From Cyanobacteria bacterium UBA11370 (GTDB lineage Bacteria > Cyanobacteriota > Cyanobacteriia > Cyanobacteriales > Coleofasciculaceae): a stretch of 6,399 nt of DNA. This document shows positions 1 through 4,292 of this stretch, in pieces. The DNA lies in NCBI GenBank assembly GCA_003486645.1, contig DNGI01000532.1:8269-14667 (forward strand). The letters run 5' to 3'. A program made the position numbers and the translations under genes. How positions within the stretch are numbered: the first letter of the stretch is position 1; each line of letters begins with the position of its first letter. A model generated the notes under the pieces. That model searched no databases, had not been told where the DNA came from, and saw only the letters and a program-made list of their open reading frames with translations.

Positions 1-45
1 GCGGACATCGTTTGTGTAGCCGCGATTTCCAATCGCCAGGTACTT
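1..45. repeat. Partial dispersed palindromic repeat at window edge
   Basis: The first bases contain a perfect small hairpin, GCGATT (22-27) and AATCGC (31-36) around a 3-base loop. It is preceded by GTTTGTGTAGCC and followed by CAGGTA. From memory, this resembles a short repeat that recurs in many cyanobacterial genomes, written around a GTAGCCGCGA core. The left part lies outside the window, so the boundaries are not known. An open plus-strand frame crosses it but ends inside the heptamer repeats, so I do not call it a gene. Confidence 0.4.
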
Positions 46-66
46 TGGAAAAAACGGGATGCTCCC

Positions 67-129
67 TTAGCCATTAGCCATTAGCCATTAGCCATTAACA
101 ATTAGCGATTAGCTATTAGCAATTAGCCC
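67..129. repeat. Tandem heptamer repeat, nine units of TTAGCNA type
   Basis: Nine consecutive 7-base units are seen: four perfect TTAGCCA units (67-94), then TTAACAA, TTAGCGA, TTAGCTA, TTAGCAA and TTAGCCC. The phase is kept across all 63 bases. This is the classic short tandemly repeated repetitive (STRR) form known from cyanobacterial intergenic DNA. The perfect units are at the left and the degenerate ones at the right, next to the end of the glycosyl-hydrolase-like gene. There are no spacers, so this is not a CRISPR array. Confidence 0.85.
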
Positions 130-165
130 TATCTATGACCCCATAGAGTATAAGAAACTGCTTTT

Positions 166-1650
166 TTAATTCAATCGACAAAATTTGCGATCGCGGTCGA
201 ACTGAGGGTCTTGCCAAGAATACGCAAAATGACTCACTCCATCAATTCCAGGTACTCTCTGACGTAGCGCTTCCATCTGATTTTCCAACGACGGACGATT
301 CTGCACAGCCTTACCCCAAGTTCCGGCTAAAGCGGGGATTACTACTGTATCAGGAGATGCTCGATCCACCACTCGTTTAACCAAATTCTCAATGCAACCT
401 GTGTTACCACAAACTCCATAGGACATGGCGTGCCACTCTATCGAGGGGGAAAAATGATCCCAAGGTTGGAGTCGGGAATCATACCCGCCTTGACCCACAA
501 CTTGATTACCATCCGGAAAAAATACCGCTCCAGCTTTTATACCACTCCGTTGGGCAGGAAGGGTCGCTAATGCCAGAAAATCCAACACCCCTTGCGCGGC
601 GTGAGCAACACTTAACTGCCACAGTTGCCAATTCAAGGATGCTGCGGTATCGTTACCGTTCGAGGTACGACCTTGCCACAGCGGTGATCCTTCTTCTGGA
701 TAAAGTTTCTTGACCGATGCGACATCACTAGCACTAATTGAACCCTGACTCACATAGCGCTGAATTAGCTCTCGTCCCTGATTATTGACACCACGGTTAT
801 ATAACGCCTGTCTAGACGCATCACTATAAATCCACAAATCTTCTACTTTCGTAGCAACCGAATCCGCTCCCGTTCCGCGTGGATAGCGAATATAATCAAA
901 TAAAATCCCATCCGGGCGGCGTTTGAGTACAGCCTGAACAAGTTGATAGTAATCGGTTTTGGCTTGATTGTTGTAAGGGTCGATGAAGACTTGAGACTGG
1001 TCATGAACGAAGGACAAACTCGTTTCTCCCCGACCATTAACTGCTAATACCCCTTGGCGGTCAGCACGCTGGGCGTAGTTGTAGCCAAAATTCATAGTAA
1101 ACATCCAGGCGTAAACCTGCAAACCCCGTTCCCGCCCTTTTTGAATGGTTTGGGCTAATAAGTCTACACGTTCCGTTCCCGGCGATCGCAACGCCGAAGG
1201 CCAAGGTGTGGGATTATCAGCAGCGGGAAGCAGCACCTGACCATCAAAAAAGACTTCAACATAGACCTTGTTATACCCTCGATTAACAATACGGTCGAGA
1301 ATATCATCAAGCCCCCCAGGACGGATATCACAGGGGTATAAACGCAACCAAACCGCTTGGTCATTAGGCCAAGTCCGAGTGCGACATTGGCGTAGGGAAT
1401 CCCCATGTTGCTTTAAAATCGCTTTGTAGCGGTTGTCAGAGTCGGGATTGCCTTTCAAGGCATTGAGGCGCAAGGTTTCTTTTTGAGCGATCGCCTCATT
1501 GGTAAACTTGCAATACGCGGCGGTCTCAGCCTGAGCTGTTGGGGCTAACCAGCACTGACTAACCAGGCTACCACTAGTCCAGAGAGCAGCTACAACACGA
1601 TGAGAAATACGCCACCGATGCTTTGCCCTTCCAAGAAAACCGTTAGACAT
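166..1650 (-). CDS. Exported glycosyl-hydrolase-like protein (GHL10/DUF4015-type TIM barrel)
   Basis: This is a predicted periplasmic or outer-surface protein of the family 10 glycosyl-hydrolase-like superfamily; the substrate is unknown. Residues are numbered from the upstream GTG at 1665, which would give 499 residues. A basic N-terminus and hydrophobic stretch end in TAQA|E, a likely signal peptidase site at about residue 46. The barrel starts near 105 (VWLRLYPCDIRP) and has YVEVFFDG (135-142), LQVYAWMF (182-189), RPDGILFDYIRYPRG (250-264) and a late WHAMSYG (411-417). The acidic residues E137, D252 and D257 are candidate catalytic residues by position only. Six cysteines remain in the mature part (52, 94, 112, 419, 424, 496), which fits disulfides in an exported protein. 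I prefer the ATG at 1650 (residue 6) as start; GGA directly abuts it, and neither start has a well-spaced ribosome site. No hydrolase activity should be assumed. The gene stands alone, with repeats on both sides. Confidence 0.83.
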   Translation of the reverse strand: MSNGFLGRAKHRWRISHRVVAALWTSGSLVSQCWLAPTAQAETAAYCKFTNEAIAQKETLRLNALKGNPDSDNRYKAILKQHGDSLRQCRTRTWPNDQAVWLRLYPCDIRPGGLDDILDRIVNRGYNKVYVEVFFDGQVLLPAADNPTPWPSALRSPGTERVDLLAQTIQKGRERGLQVYAWMFTMNFGYNYAQRADRQGVLAVNGRGETSLSFVHDQSQVFIDPYNNQAKTDYYQLVQAVLKRRPDGILFDYIRYPRGTGADSVATKVEDLWIYSDASRQALYNRGVNNQGRELIQRYVSQGSISASDVASVKKLYPEEGSPLWQGRTSNGNDTAASLNWQLWQLSVAHAAQGVLDFLALATLPAQRSGIKAGAVFFPDGNQVVGQGGYDSRLQPWDHFSPSIEWHAMSYGVCGNTGCIENLVKRVVDRASPDTVVIPALAGTWGKAVQNRPSLENQMEALRQRVPGIDGVSHFAYSWQDPQFDRDRKFCRLN

Positions 1651-1720
1651 TCCTACAAACACCACAAAAGAACAGAAATTGGTGTCTTCAGTCTTAACAG
1701 ACTGCTAACCAATCCGCAAT

Positions 1721-1750
1721 TATAGCGGTTCTCACTCGTGTGCGGCACAG
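1721..1750 (+). repeat. 30-bp dispersed repeat, copy A
   Basis: This copy begins TATAGCGGTTCTCA and ends GGCACAG, and so follows the family pattern TATAGCGGTTCTCA-N7-TGAGGTACA with a degenerate right half. It faces copy B at 1895-1924 in inverted orientation. I count about 23 of 30 matches between the two. Together they bound a 204-bp segment holding the C/G-rich hairpin block. Confidence 0.65.
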
Positions 1751-1754
1751 TTTT

Positions 1755-1891
1755 GACCTCTCTCCAAACCTCTCTCCTACAAGGAGAGAGGCTTTGAAAT
1801 TAGCCCCCTTCCAAGAGTAAAAGTTTTTCCTTTTCCCTCCCCTACAAGGGGAGGGTTAGGGAGAGGTGGGAAGGGGGTTGGGGGTTAGGTC
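1755..1891. repeat. Composite C/G-rich inverted-repeat block
   Basis: The block is bounded by GACCT (1755-1759) and its complement AGGTC (1887-1891). Inside are two hairpins with the same TACAA loop: CCTCTCTCC/GGAGAGAGG (1769-1777 with 1783-1791) and CCCTCCCC/GGGGAGGG (1835-1842 with 1848-1855). A longer-range pair, CCCCCTTCC (1804-1812) with GGAAGGGGG (1869-1877), closes around the second hairpin. The whole can fold on itself as DNA or RNA. This style of C/T-rich palindrome around a TACAA or TGCAA loop is common between cyanobacterial genes. Its function is not known. Confidence 0.7.
1848..1884 (+). other. Possible G-quadruplex on the plus strand
   Basis: There are six runs of three or more G (1848-1851, 1853-1855, 1859-1861, 1868-1870, 1873-1877, 1880-1884), separated by gaps of 1, 3, 6, 2 and 2 bases. 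This meets the usual rule of four G-runs with loops of 1-7 bases. The runs overlap the right arm of the hairpin block, so hairpin and quadruplex would compete. Confidence 0.45.
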
Positions 1892-1894
1892 TGA

Positions 1895-1924
1895 CTGTAC
1901 CTCGCTCGACTGAGAATCCCTATA
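1895..1924 (-). repeat. 30-bp dispersed repeat, copy B
   Basis: Read on the minus strand it starts TATAGGGATTCTCA and ends CGAGGTACAG, matching the family pattern. It is the inverted partner of copy A and lies just outside the AGGTC boundary of the hairpin block. TATA repeats follow directly at 1921-1928. Confidence 0.65.
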
Positions 1925-1993
1925 TATATTAAGATCGTTTACGCTCTACATATGTGCTTTCTGTTATTGTGCCTACTCTTCCGGATAATTTGT

Positions 1994-2028
1994 CTGTCGT
2001 CAGTTGTCAGTTGTCCGTTGTCCGTTGG
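1994..2028. repeat. Tandem heptamer repeat, five units of CAGTTGT type
   Basis: Five 7-base units in phase: CTGTCGT, CAGTTGT, CAGTTGT, CCGTTGT and CCGTTGG. This is a second, unrelated heptamer family in the window, short and partly degenerate. It lies between the two inverted pairs of the 30-bp repeat. Confidence 0.6.
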
Positions 2029-2048
2029 TACTGACCACCCTCCAGGTT

Positions 2049-2078
2049 TATAGCGTTTCTCAGATGCGTGAGGTACAT
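2049..2078 (+). repeat. 30-bp dispersed repeat, copy C
   Basis: It starts TATAGCGTTTCTCA and ends GTGAGGTACAT, close to the family consensus. CTCA and TGAG inside it can pair as a small hairpin. It faces copy D (2118-2147) in inverted orientation, with a 39-base spacer. Confidence 0.72.
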
Positions 2079-2117
2079 TTAATTTTCTTGCCTACTCCCT
2101 ACTTCCCCAGATCCAAG

Positions 2118-2147
2118 AAATACCTCATGACTATGAGAACTGCTATA
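2118..2147 (-). repeat. 30-bp dispersed repeat, copy D
   Basis: On the minus strand it starts TATAGCAGTTCTCAT and ends ATGAGGTATTT. CTCAT and ATGAG within it form a 5-bp stem with a 4-base loop. With copy C it makes a 99-bp unit with inverted ends (2049-2147; about 22 of 30 matches by hand). The unit lies downstream of the psb27 stop codon. Confidence 0.72.
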
Positions 2148-2164
2148 CATTGTGCAGTTTAAAT

Positions 2165-2192
2165 CCCCCCATCTCCCCCTCTCCCCATCCCC
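2165..2192 (-). other. Possible G-quadruplex just after the psb27 stop
   Basis: The plus strand has C-runs of 6, 5, 4 and 4 (2165-2170, 2175-2179, 2183-2186, 2189-2192) with gaps of 4, 3 and 2. On the psb27-coding strand this reads as four G-runs, starting 13 bases after the TAG stop. If transcribed, it could fold as an RNA quadruplex in the 3' untranslated region. It may instead be a low-complexity CCCCATCT-type repeat; a similar short motif occurs at 6204-6216. Confidence 0.5.
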
Positions 2193-2205
2193 TTTCTTCG
2201 AGATA

Positions 2206-2613
2206 CTAAGCGCCGCGCTTCAGAGCAAGTTCTACTTGCCGAAATTCCTGCTCTAGACGATCCTTCAACTTTTTCGGTAAGGGACGATTAGGGTAGGCGC
2301 TGTAATGACCTGCTAGAGAATTGAGAGCAGTTCTCATCGTAGTGAAGGAACTTAGGCTCGACACTGCATTATCTCGGCGATAGCGAGAAGCAAAGTCATT
2401 AATGCTTTGACGCGCTTTTGACTGAGCCGATGCCTTATCGGGCGAATCTTGGGGTAACTCAATCGCGGTTCTTAAGGTTTCCAATACGGTAAGGGTATCC
2501 TGGCGGTAATTCCCTGTCAAACCTGTGACACTGTTCGAGGAACACCCAACCAAGGCGATCGCTGCCACTAAGACTAGGGCAACAATACGAGATAAGTAGC
2601 GCTTTATAAGCAT
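2206..2613 (-). CDS. psb27: Photosystem II assembly lipoprotein Psb27
   Basis: Psb27 is a thylakoid-lumen lipoprotein that binds photosystem II assembly and repair intermediates at CP43 and keeps the manganese cluster from assembling too early (family knowledge). The 135-residue product has a basic start, a hydrophobic stretch and the lipobox LVGC with Cys24 as the lipidated residue, followed by SSNS. The mature part of about 110 residues has the four-helix-bundle pattern of the family: GNYRQDT (34-40), LRTAIELPQDSPDK (47-60), INDFASRYRR (71-80), SFTTMRTALNSLAGHY (89-104) and YPNRPLPKKLKDRL (107-120). The length is typical and no key part is missing. The ATG at 2613 is the only start that includes the signal peptide; I see no clear Shine-Dalgarno in front of it. 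The gene appears to stand alone, divergent from the small ORF at 2867. A short palindrome, AAGCG/CGCTT, overlaps the last codons, with no T-run after it. Confidence 0.95.
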   Translation of the reverse strand: MLIKRYLSRIVALVLVAAIALVGCSSNSVTGLTGNYRQDTLTVLETLRTAIELPQDSPDKASAQSKARQSINDFASRYRRDNAVSSLSSFTTMRTALNSLAGHYSAYPNRPLPKKLKDRLEQEFRQVELALKRGA

Positions 2614-2866
2614 GATTCACAACAGACGGATTTTTCAAAATTAGAATTGATCCTAACTCGGATTGGGGCTTCGGGGATCGCTTTGGTGGAGAAAATGAAT
2701 GTACTACGGATGAAAGCCAGTTGGTATAACTCCTAACTTCTTACAAAAAATCTTCATATCATGATTGATTGATCAAATAATTTATGTTTCAACAACCCAG
2801 TTGAGGTTGTCACCTGGGGGATATTTGAGCCAAGATCGCATTAAAGCCTGAAAGGAGGACTAGAGA
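2614..2866. other. Divergent intergenic region between psb27 and the small ORF
   Basis: This spacer must hold the promoters of both divergent genes, but I cannot place either with confidence. On the plus strand, in the possible leader of the small ORF, ACAACC (2792-2797) can pair with GGTTGT (2805-2810). Alternatively AGGT (2804-2807) can pair with ACCT (2812-2815), helped by CCC/GGG outside it. The two folds exclude each other. An AT-rich stretch with a direct ATTG-ATTG repeat lies at 2763-2785. Confidence 0.4.
2852..2858 (+). promoter_or_regulatory. Strong Shine-Dalgarno of the small ORF
   Basis: AAGGAGG ends 8 bases before the ATG at 2867 and matches the 16S anti-Shine-Dalgarno perfectly. 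It is the strongest ribosome site in the window; the other four genes have weak or badly placed ones. It is the main reason to believe the small ORF is translated. Confidence 0.75.
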
Positions 2867-3076
2867 ATGATTATTTCTGCTAATACTGTATATTCCAATC
2901 TGGCTCTAATTGATCAGGTTGACCTTGTTACCAGTGCTTTATACCGACAACAAGCTCAAGAGGTACTTGCGACACCATCGATAGAGTTGCATCTCAGAAA
3001 AGCGATCGCGGATCGGCTCAATCGTGCTAACCAAGTTTTAGCCCTAGAGACGGTTGGGACTGAAGATAGTTATTAA
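2867..3076 (+). CDS. Small hypothetical protein, 69 residues
   Basis: I do not recognise this protein. It has no signal peptide, membrane segment or cysteine and is probably cytoplasmic. Much of it looks helical, especially residues 22-60 (TSALYRQQAQEVL, then LHLRKAIADRLNRANQVLAL), which could form two amphipathic helices split by TPS at 36-38. This may suit a small protein-binding or dimerising adaptor, but that is inference. Support for translation is the perfect AAGGAGG 8 bases before the ATG and a HIP1 octamer in the reading frame (3002-3009), as in the four larger genes. It is the only plus-strand gene, divergent from psb27 and convergent with the DUF928 gene, whose stop lies 83 bases away. 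There is no clear terminator between them. It is not NblA or another small phycobilisome or photosystem protein that I know. Confidence 0.6.
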   Translation: MIISANTVYSNLALIDQVDLVTSALYRQQAQEVLATPSIELHLRKAIADRLNRANQVLALETVGTEDSY

Positions 3077-3159
3077 TCTATCGCTCTGTATCATTTAACC
3101 GAATAATTTCAATTTTTGTCAAGGAAAAGAAAAATACTTTGTCCTGCTACTAACTCCTG

Positions 3160-3987
3160 TCATTCGTTAGAATTACTAACTAACGGTTCTTGAGCAAATT
3201 CTTTCAATCCAACCGACTCTAACAGAGTTGTCCAATCAGATGTCACTGTCCAATCATTCGGATAGGCACGACGTAGCGCAGCTAACGTTGCTAAAGCATC
3301 ATACCAAATCCCATTTTCTGCATACAGAAAAACTTGTGCGCGAGGTGTTACTTGTTCCAACTCAGCCCTTAAAGTTGGGTTAGGTTCGACTCGTTGAATT
3401 GAACCCGTTACACTCGCATCTTCTAACCGATCTTGAGGATTACAAATTACAGACAAAGACCATCTATAATTTTTTTCAATTTCTAACGGCGGTATATTCG
3501 CAAACTTAGGAATACTCAGACTGATTATACCAGGTTCACCCGTAATTCTGAAGCTGAATTTGTAAACCTCTTCTCCCTTGCTATCGACTAGAACAAACTC
3601 TGCTTTTGTTGCCGATGTTTGGGGAATATAGAAAAAGAATTCAGGATAAGCGGCAACCGTTAACCCACTACCTTGTGGCATTAATGGAGTCAGCGGTTTC
3701 TCACTATTTAAGCAAGTTGATCTGAGTTGTACTGGCACACTTTCCCTTGCTCCTGGTGCATCTATACTTGCCGGAGGTGTTGGAGGTGTGGGTTGGTTTC
3801 TGCTAGGTGATTGGAATCGTGGTCCTCCCGGTAATGTTCCTCTGGGTCTACCTTCAACGGGTGGAATTGATCGACTTTGTGCCAATGTTTCCATCGGTAA
3901 ACTACAGAGCAAAAGACTTAGGAGTAAGGTTAACTTAACCGTTAAGACATTTAATGAAAACTGAGTTCGATACATCTTGAAAAACAT
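3160..3987 (-). CDS. Exported DUF928 domain protein
   Basis: DUF928 proteins are found mostly in cyanobacteria and have no known function. The 275-residue product has a hydrophobic stretch (about 14-31) and a likely cleavage site TLAQ|S near residue 37. A low-complexity Pro/Gly/Ser linker follows (38-80), rich in P and T, then the DUF928 core from about 98 to 245. The core signature is visible: LTPLMPQGSGLTVAAYPEFF (99-118), FFYIPQTSATKAEFVL (118-133), GIISLSIP (153-160), YRWSLSVICNPQDR (174-187), GSIQRV (195-200) and WYDALATLAALRRAYP (228-243). Cys92 and Cys182 could form a disulfide after export. The annotated start is the ATG at 3987, but an in-frame ATG at 3975 (residue 5) fits equally well, because a promoter-like TATATT sits only 8 bases before 3987. 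The CHASE2 cyclase gene lies upstream on the same strand; a functional link is plausible but inferred. Confidence 0.88.
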   Translation of the reverse strand: MFFKMYRTQFSLNVLTVKLTLLLSLLLCSLPMETLAQSRSIPPVEGRPRGTLPGGPRFQSPSRNQPTPPTPPASIDAPGARESVPVQLRSTCLNSEKPLTPLMPQGSGLTVAAYPEFFFYIPQTSATKAEFVLVDSKGEEVYKFSFRITGEPGIISLSIPKFANIPPLEIEKNYRWSLSVICNPQDRLEDASVTGSIQRVEPNPTLRAELEQVTPRAQVFLYAENGIWYDALATLAALRRAYPNDWTVTSDWTTLLESVGLKEFAQEPLVSNSNE

Positions 3988-3994
3988 AAAGGAT

Positions 3995-4022
3995 AATATA
4001 ATACCTCATGCCAAACGGTAAA
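3995..4022 (-). promoter_or_regulatory. Possible promoter of the DUF928 gene
   Basis: On the minus strand TTTACC (4022-4017) and TATATT (4000-3995) are spaced by 16 bases, a reasonable -35/-10 pair for a housekeeping sigma factor. Overlapping TATTAT boxes give alternatives. Transcription would begin almost at the ATG at 3987, implying a leaderless message or use of the ATG at 3975. The segment also resembles a worn copy of the 30-bp repeat, sharing CATGAGGTATT with copy D. Confidence 0.3.
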
Positions 4023-4046
4023 CGCTCACCCAACTTACTAATATAC

Positions 4047-4080
4047 CAATTAGCAATGAACAATTAGCCTTAGCCATTAC
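4047..4080. repeat. Degenerate heptamer tract, CAATTAG type
   Basis: The units are CAATTAG, CAATGAA, CAATTAG, a 6-base CCTTAG and CCATTAC. They belong to the same family as the nine-unit array at 67-129 (TTAGCCA in another phase). The tract is shorter and more decayed. It sits in the spacer between the DUF928 and cyclase genes. Confidence 0.55.
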
Positions 4081-4118
4081 CAAAGAGCAATTTTAAGACC
4101 ACCCCAGTTTATCAATAT

Positions 4119-4201
4119 AGGACTTATGCAGAAACTCTATATGTAGGTGGGCAGTGTCTACCCTACTCCTAGTGTTTAAATGAGAAGTTGGCGTAAGTCC
4201 T
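4119..4201. mobile_element. 83-bp MITE-like inverted-repeat element
   Basis: AGGACTTATGC (4119-4129) at the left end is complementary to GCGTAAGTCCT (4191-4201) at the right end at 10 of 11 positions, with the exception a G-T pair. The similarity continues inward as GAAACTC against CTTCTCA. The middle holds a decayed palindrome with GTAGG (4143-4147) and CCTAC (4162-4166). AGGACTTACGC-type ends recur in cyanobacterial miniature elements (recalled, not searched). No target duplication is evident. The element carries no coding sequence and lies about 90 bases beyond the cyclase stop codon. Confidence 0.55.
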
Positions 4202-4292
4202 GAATAGCAACTTGGGTTGTAATAGTTTTGCTTAGTATTGAGATGCACCCTAAATTTCAAAACGGACTATCGTCCCGCTACGCTAACAAAAC

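Larger units (their letters stand above)
1651..2205. other. Gene-free, repeat-packed spacer
   Basis: No convincing coding sequence is present on either strand over about 550 bases. Most of the spacer is accounted for by two inverted pairs of a 30-bp repeat (1721-1924 and 2049-2147), the hairpin block between the first pair, a heptamer tract and the C-rich run next to psb27. The remaining 1651-1720 presumably holds the promoter and leader of the glycosyl-hydrolase-like gene; I see no clear promoter boxes there. Confidence 0.6.

Noticed and set aside
1..96. Plus-strand frame open from the window edge, possible end of a gene
   Set aside because: It runs through a dispersed palindrome and stops inside the heptamer array; the residues look like translated repeat, not protein.
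67..129. CRISPR-like array
   Set aside because: The units are 7 bases, directly adjacent and without spacers.
132..147. Hairpin TCTATG/CATAGA after the glycosyl-hydrolase-like gene, as a terminator
   Set aside because: The stem is short and weak and lacks a T-run on the minus strand.
843..1406. Two minus-strand open frames (843-1037 and 1164-1406)
   Set aside because: Both are alternative frames within the glycosyl-hydrolase-like gene, whose own frame gives a coherent family protein.
2208..2220. Palindrome AAGCG/CGCTT at the psb27 stop, as a terminator
   Set aside because: The stem is 5 bp, overlaps the last codons and is followed by mixed sequence and G-runs, not T.
2327..2337. GCAGTTCTCAT inside psb27, matching copy D of the 30-bp repeat
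   Set aside because: Only the 11-base left part matches, and the bases encode a conserved psb27 segment, so this is probably chance.
3165..3185. Inverted repeat CGTTAG/CTAACG at the end of the DUF928 gene, as a terminator
   Set aside because: The 6-bp stem with a 9-base loop is AT-rich, lies in coding sequence and has no T-run after it on the minus strand.
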